Source of the DNA: Planctomycetia bacterium
GTDB lineage: Bacteria > Planctomycetota > Phycisphaerae > UBA1845 > Fen-1342
Assembly (NCBI GenBank): GCA_015709575.1
Contig: CP054190.1
Location: 3,284,616 to 3,348,615, forward strand
DNA length: 64,000 nt
Direction of reading: 5' to 3'
Both the position numbers and the translations under genes were made by a program. Below, in pieces: positions 1 to 9,251 of this stretch. The notes under the pieces were generated by a model, which had not been told where the DNA came from, ran no database searches, and saw only the letters and a program-made list of their open reading frames with translations. Each line of letters begins with the position of its first letter. Positions within the stretch are counted from its first letter, which is position 1.

Positions 1-52
1 GCGGCGCGCGCGGGGACGCAGGAGCGGATAGCCGAACGCGGGGAGGGCGGTC

Positions 53-1888
53 ATGCGTCATCGAGGATTTCACGGCGTCGGGCTGTTTGCAGCGGTGCTG
101 TCCGGCGGGATTATCGCCGGGTGTCCCGCACCGCAGGACGCCGGGTTGAACCCCGACGGGAGCGGCACGGACGTCGCGGGCGACCAGGCCGGCAATTCCG
201 CGCCGACGGCGGTGCTGGCCGTGACGCCGGTCGGCGGCATCGGGCCGGGGACGGTGGTCGTGCTGGACGGCTCGGCATCGAGCGATCCCGACGGCGACCA
301 GCTGCAATTTGAATGGAAGCAGACCGCCGGCGACGCGGTGTCACTGGCGGCCAGCGGCGCATCGGCCAGCTTTGCCGCGCCGCTGGTCGTGCAGAACGTG
401 CAGCTGGGATTCGCGCTGACGGTGCGCGACGGCAAGGGCGGCGAGTCAACCGCCGAGGTCTTTCCGGTCGTGGAGGTCGGCACGGAGTTCGCCGGTCACC
501 CGCAATCCGTGCTGCCGTATCGTGACTCGCTGACCAGCGACGAAGCGTATCACCTGATACGACGGGCCGCGTTCGGGGCGACGCCGGCGCAGGTGCAGAA
601 CGCCGTTGCGGGCGGGCTGCGCGCGGCGGTCGAAGACCTGCTGGCAGCCAAGCCGGTTCCCGACACGCTGGTCGTGCTGGCGGATCAATATCGCGACGAC
701 ATGCCGCGCCGCTGGCTGACGTACATGATCGAATCGCCCAACCCGCTGCAGGAACGGATGGCGCTGTTCTGGCACGATCGCTTCGCGACCAGTCGACGGG
801 TGCTGCCGGGCGGCGAGGGCAACCTGGCGATTCACCACTGGCAGATGCTGCGGGCCTACGCGCTCACCAACTACCGCGACTTCCTCGGCTCGCTGACGCT
901 GGATCCGCTGATGCTGATCTGGCTGGACGGCGCGAACAGCCCGAAGGCGTCGCCGAATGAGAACTACGCCCGCGAATTCTGGGAACTGTTCACGCTCGGG
1001 CGCGACGTGCTCTACACCGAGACCGACATCCGCGAGGCGTCGCGGGCCTTCACCGGCATCACGCTGCTGCGCCGCTGGCCGGAGGATCCGCGGCCGATCT
1101 TCGATCTGCGCCATCACGACGAGACTCCGAAGCTGATCTTCCCCGGCCGCACCACCGGGCCGTTCAACTATGACTACAAGGCGGTGATTGACGTCACGCT
1201 GGCGCAGCCGGAAGCGGCCCGCTACGTGGCGCGCAACGTCTTCGTCGCGTTCGTTCACGCCAACCCGTCGGACGCGGTGGTGGAGGAACTGGCCGAGGAA
1301 TTCCGGCGCAACCACTACAACATCGCTCCGCTGGTGCGAAAGGTGCTGCTCTCGCAGGCGATGTTCTCGCGCGAGGCGCGCTTCAACCAGATCGCCTCGC
1401 CGGTCGAGCACGCCATCGGCGTCGCCCGCACCTTTGACATGCACCTGCACAGCGAGGAGTCGCAGGGCTGGCGGTTCAACCAGTATGCCGACGACCTGGC
1501 CAACGCCGGTCAGCAACTGATGAACCCGCCCGGCGTCGAGGGCTGGACCGAGGACCGCGGCTGGCTCCAGGACCAGTGGCTCATCAGCCGGGCCCGCGCG
1601 CTGGGTCGCACGATGGACTACGGTCCCGATCGCACGGCCGAGCTGCCCTATCACCTGCTGCCGCCGCGCAGCACGTGGACTGACCGCAACACCCGCGGGC
1701 AGATCGTCGATGCGGTGGCCACGGTGCTGCATCTCGACCTGACCGCCGTGGAACGCGAGGCATACGTGGAGGTGCTGGACCAGGGCGGATGGCGCTCGCT
1801 GCACCTGGAGGATCCGCGCTATCAGCCGCAGCACGTGTTCGAGATGATCCGGCTGATGACGATGCACCCGCGGGTGGTGACGCGCTGA
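53..1888 (+). CDS. DUF1800 family lipoprotein with PKD-like domain
   Basis: A 611-residue exported protein. Residues 1-24 form a lipoprotein signal ending in the lipobox IAGC, so Cys24 should be acylated and the protein anchored to a membrane. Residues about 45-140 are a PKD/Ig-like beta domain (pattern GSASSDPDGDQLQFEWKQT). The rest is DUF1800, with the hallmark NENYAREFWELFTLG near residue 302. DUF1800 has no settled biochemical role; in planctomycetes it is usually paired with a DUF1501 gene, as here (next gene, same strand, 118 bp on). The ATG follows a good GGGGAGGG ribosome site. Family call is firm, function unknown. Confidence 0.9.
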   Translation: MRHRGFHGVGLFAAVLSGGIIAGCPAPQDAGLNPDGSGTDVAGDQAGNSAPTAVLAVTPVGGIGPGTVVVLDGSASSDPDGDQLQFEWKQTAGDAVSLAASGASASFAAPLVVQNVQLGFALTVRDGKGGESTAEVFPVVEVGTEFAGHPQSVLPYRDSLTSDEAYHLIRRAAFGATPAQVQNAVAGGLRAAVEDLLAAKPVPDTLVVLADQYRDDMPRRWLTYMIESPNPLQERMALFWHDRFATSRRVLPGGEGNLAIHHWQMLRAYALTNYRDFLGSLTLDPLMLIWLDGANSPKASPNENYAREFWELFTLGRDVLYTETDIREASRAFTGITLLRRWPEDPRPIFDLRHHDETPKLIFPGRTTGPFNYDYKAVIDVTLAQPEAARYVARNVFVAFVHANPSDAVVEELAEEFRRNHYNIAPLVRKVLLSQAMFSREARFNQIASPVEHAIGVARTFDMHLHSEESQGWRFNQYADDLANAGQQLMNPPGVEGWTEDRGWLQDQWLISRARALGRTMDYGPDRTAELPYHLLPPRSTWTDRNTRGQIVDAVATVLHLDLTAVEREAYVEVLDQGGWRSLHLEDPRYQPQHVFEMIRLMTMHPRVVTR

Positions 1889-1917
1889 GGCGAACACAGC
1901 CATACAACCGGGTGACG

Positions 1918-1932
1918 CTGCTCCTGGAGCAG
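1918..1932. repeat. REP-like GAGCAG hairpin (family B)
   Basis: CTGCTC, loop CTG, GAGCAG: a perfect 6-bp stem between the DUF1800 and DUF1501 genes. The core resembles the CACTGCTC/GAGCAGTG hairpins near 8926, 9253, 41105 and 41163. Confidence 0.4.
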
Positions 1933-2006
1933 TGCATCGGTTGCTGAAATGCGATGAAGCGTCGGCGCGCCGTGACGCGCGCGAGTGAAACAGAGGGGAA
2001 GCACCA

Positions 2007-3209
2007 ATGTCCTGCAATGAATGCCAGGCCGTGACGCGCCGATCGTTCCTGACCCGCGCGGGGCTGTCGCTGGGAGCGCTGGCCTACACCGATCCACTAC
2101 TGCGGATGGTGGCCAGCACCTACGCCCAGAGCGCCGGCGGCACCGGCAACATTCTCGTGCTGTGCCAGCTCAACGGCGGACTGGACGCGCTGAGCTTCCT
2201 TGCGCCGTTCTCAAACCCGGCGTATCTCGCGGCGCGCCCGCAGCTGGCGCTGCGCGACACGCAGGTGACGCCGGTCGCGGACGACCCGTCCTACGGGATC
2301 AACAACCAGTTCGCATTCTTCAACCAGCTCTACGCGCAACGCCAATGTGCGATCGTGCAGCAGGTCGCCTACCCGCGCGGCAACGGCTCGCACTTCGAGA
2401 GCCAGGAGATCTACGAGTTCGGCGTGCGCGACGTTTCCTCGCAGGCGATCGCCGGCGTGACGTGGTACGAGCGCCTGCGCAAGCTCTACTTCGACTTGCC
2501 CTTCGGCGTGCTCGACACCCGCAAGATCGGAGACCCCGCCCGCTACGGCTACCCGGACTCGACTTACCGACGCGCGGCGCAGGGCGCGTTCGGGCGGCTG
2601 GCGGCGGAAAAGAGCGGCGAGACGTCTGAGCAGGAATCCGTGCTGGCGTCTTATCGCAAGATCGACCAGCTCGGCAATGACATCCGCACCAAGACGGCGG
2701 CCTTCACCTCCTCGGGCACGGCCCGCGGCGAGTTTTACCGCGCGGCGCAACTGGCCTCGGCGCGGCTCGGCACGCAGATCTTCAAGGTGGAATACGGCGG
2801 CTTTGACACCCACGGCTCTCAGAACACCGCCAACGCCACGCTCTTTCCGCGGCTCGACAACGAGTTCCGGCAGTTTGTGACCGACATGCAGAACCTGGGA
2901 TTGTGGGACCGCACCACCGTGCTGTTCTACACCGAGTTCGGACGGCGCAACCGCGAGAACGGCAGCCCCGGCACCGACCACGGCCACGGTGGACACATGA
3001 TGCTGTGCGGACCGCGCGTCAGCGCCGGACTGAAGGGACAGCCCGTCACGACCTCCGACCTCAACCGCGACAACCTGCCCTATTACGTGGACTTCCGCGG
3101 CGTGTTCAGCAGCGTCATCCGCGACTGGCTGGGTTTTGACCCGCGGCCGGTCTTTGAGATCGGCGGCGAGACGTTTGACGCGAATCCGGGCGGCACGCTG
3201 TTCGTGTAG
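2007..3209 (+). CDS. DUF1501 domain protein, Tat-exported
   Basis: A 400-residue protein with a twin-arginine signal: RRSFLTRAG at residues 11-19, then a hydrophobic stretch. The body matches DUF1501, a family related to the alkaline phosphatase/sulfatase fold, including LNGGLDALSF near the N terminus and TEFGRRNREN...GTDHGHGG near residues 310-330. It would fold in the cytoplasm, possibly with a metal, and leave through the Tat pathway. The ATG has a strong AGAGGGGA site 6-7 nt upstream. It is paired with the DUF1800 lipoprotein upstream; co-occurrence suggests a shared but undefined envelope role. Confidence 0.9.
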   Translation: MSCNECQAVTRRSFLTRAGLSLGALAYTDPLLRMVASTYAQSAGGTGNILVLCQLNGGLDALSFLAPFSNPAYLAARPQLALRDTQVTPVADDPSYGINNQFAFFNQLYAQRQCAIVQQVAYPRGNGSHFESQEIYEFGVRDVSSQAIAGVTWYERLRKLYFDLPFGVLDTRKIGDPARYGYPDSTYRRAAQGAFGRLAAEKSGETSEQESVLASYRKIDQLGNDIRTKTAAFTSSGTARGEFYRAAQLASARLGTQIFKVEYGGFDTHGSQNTANATLFPRLDNEFRQFVTDMQNLGLWDRTTVLFYTEFGRRNRENGSPGTDHGHGGHMMLCGPRVSAGLKGQPVTTSDLNRDNLPYYVDFRGVFSSVIRDWLGFDPRPVFEIGGETFDANPGGTLFV

Positions 3210-3240
3210 GAAGGCCATCGGCGCAAGGGGAGGCGGCGCG

Positions 3241-4584
3241 ATGCTTCGTATCACGACCGCGGGCGGCGCCGCCGGCGCGACGATCCTGGCGGCAGGGCTG
3301 GGCGTCGCCGCGTCCACGGGCGCCGGGGCGCTGGCCGTCGCAGGCGACGCGCTCGGAACGGTGCGCGAGCCGGGCTTCGTGATCGAGACGGTCGCCGAGG
3401 GGTTCATCGAGCCGACCGCGATCGAGTTCGCGCCCGACGGCCGACTCTTTGTCGCCGAGCGCGACGGCGCGGTGCGAATCGTGCGCGACGGTCGGCCGCT
3501 CGATCCGCCCTTCGCGAAGATCGAGGTGTTCACGCCCAACGAGAACGGCCTGCTGGGCATGGCGCTCGATCCGGCGTTTCACGAAACCGGCCTCGTCTTC
3601 GTGTTCGCGACCGTCTCACCATCCGAAACGCAGATTCTGCGATTGCGCGAGGGGCGCGGCGCCGACGGCCGGCCCACCGGCGTCGCCGATGACGTGCACG
3701 CGATTCGCGACGGCCTGCCGACGCGCGGCGCTTTTCACAGCGGCGGCGGGCTGCGCTTCGGACCGGACGGCATGCTGTATTTCTCGATTGGCGACAACCT
3801 GATCGCCGAAAACGCACAGGATCTGAGCACGCTGGCGGGAAAAATCTCGCGCATCGCCCCCGACGGCTCCACGCCCGCGGACAACCCGCTTCGCACGCCG
3901 ACCGGCTCGCCGCGGGCGATCTACGCCAGCGGGCTGCGCAACGTCTTTCGCTTCTGCTTCGCGCCGGATGGACGGCTGTTCGCGATGGACGTCGGGTCAG
4001 ACGGAGCGGGACGACGCGAGGAAATCAACCTCATCAAGCCCGGTGCGAATTACGGCTGGCCGCACGTCGAGGGTCGGCAGGGCCTGCTGCGCGACGCGCG
4101 CTTCACCGATCCGATCCACGACTATCACGAGGGCGGCGCGGCGCCGGTCGGAGCGGTCGTCTATTCCGGAGGAACATTTCCGATCGAGTACGACGGCAAC
4201 CTGCTCTACCTGGAGTATGTGCTCAATCGCCTGTATCGACTGGAGCTGAGCGGCGACAGCGTGAAGCGTCACTCGCTGTTCGCGGAGCTGGCGGGCGGGC
4301 CGGTCGATCTGACGGTCGGCCCGCACGATGGGGCGCTCTATTATTGCGAACTGGCCAGCGGCGCCATCCGGCGGATTCGACCACTCACGCCGCGCGTGCA
4401 GGGCGCCGGGGACGACATCGACGCGGCTGGGACAGACTCAGACGACGATGGCAACTCTGGGGCGGTGGGGTTCGGCGCGGCGCCATGCGGACTCGGGGCG
4501 GGACTTACGTTGCTCGCGTTACCGCTGATGCGGTCACGGCGCCCGGCGCTTCGCCGTGGGCCTGCCGCGATCCGCTGGAACTGA
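3241..4584 (+). CDS. PQQ-dependent sugar (glucose/sorbosone) dehydrogenase with C-terminal anchor
   Basis: A 447-residue secreted beta-propeller of the glucose/sorbosone dehydrogenase family, expected to oxidise sugars or polyols with PQQ in the periplasm or on the surface. Visible family signatures include IEFAPDGRLFVAERDGAVRI (residues ~60-80), FHSGGGLRFGPDGMLYFSIGD (~165-185), ASGLRNVFRFCF and GANYGWPHVEG. The start at 3241 gives a signal peptide (MLRITTAGGAAGATILAAGL) with AGGGGAGG before it; the frame is open further upstream but there overlaps the DUF1501 gene. The tail has Cys-Gly-x-Gly, a hydrophobic segment and RSRRPALRR, a sorting or membrane anchor like that of the 39767 gene. The exact substrate cannot be read. 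Confidence 0.85.
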   Translation: MLRITTAGGAAGATILAAGLGVAASTGAGALAVAGDALGTVREPGFVIETVAEGFIEPTAIEFAPDGRLFVAERDGAVRIVRDGRPLDPPFAKIEVFTPNENGLLGMALDPAFHETGLVFVFATVSPSETQILRLREGRGADGRPTGVADDVHAIRDGLPTRGAFHSGGGLRFGPDGMLYFSIGDNLIAENAQDLSTLAGKISRIAPDGSTPADNPLRTPTGSPRAIYASGLRNVFRFCFAPDGRLFAMDVGSDGAGRREEINLIKPGANYGWPHVEGRQGLLRDARFTDPIHDYHEGGAAPVGAVVYSGGTFPIEYDGNLLYLEYVLNRLYRLELSGDSVKRHSLFAELAGGPVDLTVGPHDGALYYCELASGAIRRIRPLTPRVQGAGDDIDAAGTDSDDDGNSGAVGFGAAPCGLGAGLTLLALPLMRSRRPALRRGPAAIRWN

Positions 4585-4652
4585 CGGTCCTGACCGCCCG
4601 TTGCGCTCACAGCAACTGCGCCTTCCGGTTGCGTGCATTCTCCAGCCGGCGG

Positions 4653-5948
4653 CTAGCGCCCGACATCCTCGGCAAGCTGCACCAGCAGTACATACTGCTT
4701 CGCCGCTCCGCTGGCGGCGGTCAGCGCCACGGTCGTCGTGTAGTTCGGCAGCAGCTCCTGCACGATCACCGGCGTGACCTCAACCGCCTGCCGATCGGCG
4801 TCGAGGAAAATCGCCCGGACGCGGAACCGACGAACCTGCTCAGCGGCGCGCGCGTCCAGCTCCACGCGCATGCGCTCATCACGGGCAAAGACGCGCTGCG
4901 CCTGCACGCTCAGCGCCGCGCGCGTCGCCGCGTCCAGGCACACCACCGCGCCGCCGTCGCGACTGCGAAACGTGCGGTCCTTCAGGTTCGGCCACTGCTC
5001 CACCAGCCACGAACCCAACTGGCGCTCCGGCGCGTCGATGGCGATGGATCGCGCCGGCGGCGGACCCGGCGGACGACTGCGCTGCTCGCGCGCTTCCGGT
5101 TCGCTCGGCACGCGTTCCTCGACCCCCGGCGGCGGCGACGGCGCGCGCGGACCTGTTCCCGGCGCCGCGTCGCGCGGCTCCAGTTCCACCTCTCGCGGCT
5201 CGACCCGTGACGCGGAAGGTCGCCGAATGTCGCGAATGGACGTCAATCGCCGTGGTTCCTGCGGAGCGTGCTCCGGGTCAGGATCGTCCGTCAGTTCCGG
5301 TTCCGGCGCGGGCATCCGGCCGCGCTGCGCGCGGGTCACATCCGCCCGCAGCTCATCCTGCGACGGATTCGCCGCGCCGGCGCGGGGCGATGCCTCCGCG
5401 CGTGGCGCCCCGGCCCGGGCGGCCGGCGAACGCGCCGGGTTGGCGCCGTCTGCCTTCGGCCGCGCGGGCGCATCGCCCGGCCGCCACGCCACCGCCGCCC
5501 GGCGCAGCAGCACCGCCGAGTCCTCGCTGCGAATCAATGAGAAATCCAGGCGCAGCGCCGCGCCCTCCGGCCCGGGTCCGGCATCCAGCTCGGACCGGTA
5601 CGGCCCGCCGCGAACCTGCGGCTCGTGAAAGCGGGCATATGGTCCGAGGCGATCCTGCGTCGCGTGCACCAGCGCCTCGACCAGGCCAGGGCTGACCAGC
5701 TCCGCGGCCCGCGGCGTGGTGCGCGGATAACCGATGAAAAGCGTGTCATCGGGCGATTCCACGTCCGCGACGCGCCGAATCTCGGCCGCCAGGCGCTCCG
5801 CCACCGTTGTGAACTCTCGGTCCGAAAACGGCGCGATATCGCTTTCGGTCGCAGCCGCCGGAGCGGATTTTCCGCCGGAGCATCCGCACACGCCGAGGGC
5901 GATGACCGCGGCGAGGCACATAACGAGGGGTTTTAATGGGTCGCGCAT
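4653..5948 (-). CDS. Lipoprotein resembling an LpoB-YcfL fusion
   Basis: A 431-residue protein with a lipoprotein signal (Cys23 after LGVCG). Residues ~40-165 (PFSDREFTTVAERLAAEI, then SPGLVEALVHATQDRLGPYARF) look like LpoB, the outer-membrane activator of penicillin-binding protein PBP1B. Residues ~170-305 are a Pro/Arg/Glu-rich linker. Residues ~315-431 (RFRVRAIFLDADRQAVEVTP...VALTAASG) resemble YcfL/DUF1425. In E. coli ycfL and lpoB are adjacent genes, so a fusion is meaningful. Divergent from hflX. The start has no clear ribosome site, and a TAGTAT box ends 8 nt before the ATG, so the message may be leaderless. The homology is inferred by eye. Confidence 0.6.
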   Translation of the reverse strand: MRDPLKPLVMCLAAVIALGVCGCSGGKSAPAAATESDIAPFSDREFTTVAERLAAEIRRVADVESPDDTLFIGYPRTTPRAAELVSPGLVEALVHATQDRLGPYARFHEPQVRGGPYRSELDAGPGPEGAALRLDFSLIRSEDSAVLLRRAAVAWRPGDAPARPKADGANPARSPAARAGAPRAEASPRAGAANPSQDELRADVTRAQRGRMPAPEPELTDDPDPEHAPQEPRRLTSIRDIRRPSASRVEPREVELEPRDAAPGTGPRAPSPPPGVEERVPSEPEAREQRSRPPGPPPARSIAIDAPERQLGSWLVEQWPNLKDRTFRSRDGGAVVCLDAATRAALSVQAQRVFARDERMRVELDARAAEQVRRFRVRAIFLDADRQAVEVTPVIVQELLPNYTTTVALTAASGAAKQYVLLVQLAEDVGR

Positions 5949-5955
5949 CGGCGGC

Positions 5956-5961
5956 TATACT
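5956..5961 (+). promoter_or_regulatory. Candidate -10 box (TATACT) for hflX
   Basis: TATACT matches the sigma70 consensus at 5 of 6 positions and lies about 70 nt before the chosen hflX start. The -35 region (TTAATG at 5933-5938) is poor. On the opposite strand the same bases read AGTATA/TAGTAT next to the lipoprotein start, so the element could serve both directions. Confidence 0.3.
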
Positions 5962-6028
5962 ACAAGGGAACGGCGATACGGTCGCGGTGTTCGCGGTCCG
6001 TCCGCCGGACGCGGGGGTCAGGAACCGG

Positions 6029-7378
6029 ATGAAGCGAAACACCTGGGTCTCCGAGCAGCAGCGCGACAAGTTCACGATCGGGCAGGAGCGGGTGCTGCTG
6101 GTCGGCGTGCTCATCGACTCCGGCCCGCTATGGGGCGACCCGCTGGCGGAGCTGGCCGAGTTGGCACGCTCGGCCGGAGCGGTCGTCGTGGATCGCGTCG
6201 CCCAGCGGCGCAAGTCGTACGACCCCGCCACCTGCATCGGACGCGGCAAGGTCGAGGAAATCCGGCAGCGGGTGGACGCCAACGCCATCGACGCGGTGAT
6301 CTTCGACAATGACCTGTCGCCGTCGCAGATCCGCGAGGTCGAAAAGGCGGTCGGGCGCAAGGTGCTGGACCGCAGCGAACTGATCCTGGACATCTTCGCC
6401 TCGCGCGCCCGCACGGCCGAGGCCCGTCTGCAGGTCGAGCTGGCCCAGCTCGTGTACACCGCCCCGCGCCTGCGCGGCATGTGGACCCACCTGGAGCGCA
6501 TCGCCGGCGCGGGCGGCGGCACGGGCGTCGGCTCGGTCGGCGGCATCGGGACGCGCGGCCCCGGCGAGCGGCAGATCGAGATCGACCGGCGGATCGTCGA
6601 TCGGCGCGTGGCGTTCCTCAAGAAGAAGATCGCCGAGATCGACTCTCGGCGGCAGCGCGAGGTGCGCGCCCGCGGCGAACACTTCACCGTCTCGCTGGTC
6701 GGGTACACCAATGCCGGCAAGAGCACGCTGATGAACGCTCTGACCGGCGCCGGCGCGCGCGCGGAGAACCTGCTCTTCGCGACGCTCGACACGCTCACGC
6801 GCCGCTGGACGCTCAGTGGCGGACGGCATGTGCTGCTTTCGGACACGGTCGGGTTCATCCGCGACCTGCCGCACCACCTGGTGGCCTCGTTCCGCGCGAC
6901 GCTCGAGGAAGCCATTCACGCCGACCTGCTGCTGCACATCGTGGATGCCTCCAGCCCGGACGCGGCTGACCAGATCGCCGCGGTCAATCGCGTGCTGGGC
7001 GAGCTGGATTGCGGACAAGTGCCGACGCTGATCGTGTTCAACAAGGCCGACGCCATCCGCGACGAGGCCGCGCACCTGCTGCTGGCGGCCGATCACCCGG
7101 ACGCGGTGACGATCTCCGCGACGACCGGGGCCGGACTGGCGGACCTGGCGGCCGCGGTGGACGCCGTCATGCGCGCGAGCGCGAAACGGCGGCTGCTCTC
7201 CGTGCCGCAGCACAACGGCAAGGCGCTGGCGTTTCTGGATCGCGCCGCCGAGGTGCTCGATCGCCGCTACGAGGAGGATCGCGTCATCCTGGACGTGATC
7301 ATCGGCCCGCATGCGCTCGAACACCTGCACGCGATCGCGGCCGATGTCAGACATGCGGATGAAGTGACAGACGAGTAG
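6029..7378 (+). CDS. hflX: Ribosome-associated GTPase HflX
   Basis: A 449-residue GTPase that in other bacteria binds the 50S subunit and splits stalled 70S ribosomes under stress. The N-terminal HflX domain (VEEIRQRVDANAIDAVIFDN; LDRSELILDIFASRARTAEA) is followed by the glycine-rich linker GAGGGTGVGSVGGIGTRGPG, then the G domain: GYTNAGKS (from residue ~224), DTVGFIRDLP with HHLVASFRATLEE, and FNKAD. The start at 6029 has GGGGTCAGGA upstream; the reading frame stays open to 5936, which would overlap the divergent lipoprotein gene. Length is normal for the family. Confidence 0.95.
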   Translation: MKRNTWVSEQQRDKFTIGQERVLLVGVLIDSGPLWGDPLAELAELARSAGAVVVDRVAQRRKSYDPATCIGRGKVEEIRQRVDANAIDAVIFDNDLSPSQIREVEKAVGRKVLDRSELILDIFASRARTAEARLQVELAQLVYTAPRLRGMWTHLERIAGAGGGTGVGSVGGIGTRGPGERQIEIDRRIVDRRVAFLKKKIAEIDSRRQREVRARGEHFTVSLVGYTNAGKSTLMNALTGAGARAENLLFATLDTLTRRWTLSGGRHVLLSDTVGFIRDLPHHLVASFRATLEEAIHADLLLHIVDASSPDAADQIAAVNRVLGELDCGQVPTLIVFNKADAIRDEAAHLLLAADHPDAVTISATTGAGLADLAAAVDAVMRASAKRRLLSVPQHNGKALAFLDRAAEVLDRRYEEDRVILDVIIGPHALEHLHAIAADVRHADEVTDE

Positions 7379-7472
7379 GCGCAATGAAGCCGGGCGGCGT
7401 ATCACCAACCGCGCCGTGTGCCACCGCGCTCGGGCGAGGCGGACTATCGAAGCGGCCCGGCGGAGCGAACCA

Positions 7473-8876
7473 ATGACCTTAACAACACTGGCCTGTTCCT
7501 GCCGCGCTGTAAGCCGCTTGATCCCAGCGATTGCTGTCGTGGCCGCGTTTCTTCCCCACGGCGCACAAGCCCAGGTCCGTCGCGACATGTTCCAGATCGG
7601 CGCACAGCGATACCTGCGATCGCAGATTCCGCTGGCGGACCCGACCGAGGGCCATCACGTCGCCGCGACGCAGGGCTTCGGCGTGTTGTTCTACGCCAGC
7701 GGTCCGGACGGCATCCCCAAGACGGTGGTGCGCTATGACGCATTCGGAACGGTTCAATATACGCGCGTCGTGGCGGAGCAGCTCGACGAGTGGGTATGGG
7801 GTCAGGACGCAGTCTGCACGCCGACGCACGACTGGGTGGCGTGGTCCACAAATCTCGGGATGTACGCCGCACAGGTGGCCGACGGAAACGCCTGTCCCAT
7901 TGTCCAGCTCGCTGCGACGTACGGGAGCGTCAGTGTCGCTACGGATGGCGCCCGTTTCGCCGCGCTGGCGAGAGAAACATTCAGCCCATGTCCGATTACG
8001 GTGCGTTTCTTCGACTCGCAATCTGCTGAGGTTCCGGGCAGCGGTAGTGTTTCCGGATGCGTCGGCGGCATGACCAATATCCTATGGGATCCTCAGATAC
8101 TGCTTCGAACTGGGGCCGCCCCACTGGTGACTTACCGGGAGCAACAAGCGGCAGCTTGGACCCGCTACGCGACGCGCGCGTTTACCCTCCAGCCCGACGG
8201 AACGATTGGCCCCAAGTTTACGATCGTTCCAAGTGCACGCTCGGGTGGTATGCACCTAATGGTCACGGACGGCTCCATACAGGCGTTCTTGCTCGATCAG
8301 CCTGGCGGGAATGGAAATTACGTCCAACAGCGTTTCGATTCGTCTACCGGCGCCCCACTGAGTGCCATGACCCCGATCCCGGATGATGACGGCGCCGCCG
8401 CGATCTCATCCTCCGGCCGGTTCATCATGCACCGCTACGACGCGCAACTCAGTGCATCGGTGTTCAGGATGTTTGACATCGACGGCGCACCCGTCACCGA
8501 CTGGTTCGCCCCGCTTCCCGAGGACGAACTCTTCCCCCAACGTGGCGTGGATCCGTTCTACGGGCGCCCCGTCGCGCTCGGCCCGGACGGTGCGATCTAC
8601 ATTTTTTACGTCGAGTCTGACGGCGCCGCGGTTATTCGGTCGAGCATGCTGGTCCTGCGGCCCGTCGTCCCCGGCGATCTCGACGGCGACGGCCGCCTCA
8701 CCAACTTCGACATCGACCCCTTCGTACTCGCGCTCACCAACCGTGAAGCCTATATCGCCGCGTTTCCACACATCCCACCGGAGGCCATCGACATCCTGGG
8801 CGACATGAACGGCGACGGACTGCTGACCAATTTCGACATCGACCCCTTCGTCGAAGCGCTCGTCAACGGACCGTAA
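7473..8876 (+). CDS. Secreted protein with C-terminal dockerin-like module
   Basis: A 467-residue exported protein: signal peptide MTLTTLACSC...LPHGAQA (~30 residues), a long unrecognised region likely to be beta-rich, then a dockerin-like pair of Ca-binding repeats in the last ~70 residues: [18 protein letters not shown] and [18 protein letters not shown]. The Asp-rich loops match the EF-hand-like pattern of dockerins. Such modules end many planctomycete secreted proteins; the partner cohesin is not visible here. The ATG at 7473 is chosen because it starts the signal peptide; the frame is open upstream to 7416. Confidence 0.75.
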   Translation: MTLTTLACSCRAVSRLIPAIAVVAAFLPHGAQAQVRRDMFQIGAQRYLRSQIPLADPTEGHHVAATQGFGVLFYASGPDGIPKTVVRYDAFGTVQYTRVVAEQLDEWVWGQDAVCTPTHDWVAWSTNLGMYAAQVADGNACPIVQLAATYGSVSVATDGARFAALARETFSPCPITVRFFDSQSAEVPGSGSVSGCVGGMTNILWDPQILLRTGAAPLVTYREQQAAAWTRYATRAFTLQPDGTIGPKFTIVPSARSGGMHLMVTDGSIQAFLLDQPGGNGNYVQQRFDSSTGAPLSAMTPIPDDDGAAAISSSGRFIMHRYDAQLSASVFRMFDIDGAPVTDWFAPLPEDELFPQRGVDPFYGRPVALGPDGAIYIFYVESDGAAVIRSSMLVLRPVVPGDLDGDGRLTNFDIDPFVLALTNREAYIAAFPHIPPEAIDILGDMNGDGLLTNFDIDPFVEALVNGP

Positions 8877-8925
8877 GCGCGCGTTGAATTCGTGAGCAGC
8901 CGGCCTCCGGTCCATCCGACCGGGC

Positions 8926-8946
8926 AGCGGTGTGATGCGCACTGCT
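8926..8946. repeat. REP-like hairpin (family B)
   Basis: AGCGGTG, 7-nt loop, CACTGCT: a 7-bp stem with one wobble, 50 bp after the dockerin-type gene. It shares the CACTGCTC core with copies at 9253, 41105 and 41163. Confidence 0.45.
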
Positions 8947-8988
8947 CTAGGCGTGCTGTCACCCACACCTTCACCCCGACAGGGGTGT

Positions 8989-9222
8989 CGGGATGTAGCC
9001 AAGGGTGCAGCGCAGCCCGGCGACAGCCGGGCGGAGCGGAACCCGTGGAATTCAGCGCGCGTCCTCTGTGCCGAAGGGGCGGAGGATGGTTGTCGTAACG
9101 CGAACCATGTGGGCGGCTTCCTGCGCCCCTCCGGGGCTGGATTCATGTGCGAACCCCATCCACGGGTTCCGTCTCCGCTGCGCGGCGACTCCACCCGTGG
9201 CTACAACCCGCAGCCCCTTCGG
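8989..9222. repeat. Long imperfect inverted repeat, mobile-element-like
   Basis: The 60-base arm 8989-9048 (begins CGGGATGTAGCCAAGGGTG, ends GGAACCCGTGG) is the imperfect reverse complement of 9160-9210 (reverse complement begins CGGGTTGTAGCCACGGGTG). A second short pair, CCGAAGGGGC at 9071 and GCCCCTTCGG at 9213, lies within. No transposase is encoded. This fits a non-autonomous interspersed repeat (REP/MITE type). The whole intergenic stretch 8877-9722 shows no convincing gene. Confidence 0.55.
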
Positions 9223-9251
9223 GGCACCCCTTGCGGGTAACAGAAAACTCC

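Noticed and set aside
446-2017. 523-residue frame antisense to the DUF1800 gene
   Set aside because: Shadow of the real gene; composition Arg/His-rich and no domain.
2211-3560. 449-residue frame antisense to DUF1501 and the dehydrogenase
   Set aside because: Overlaps two well-supported genes and has no recognised motif.
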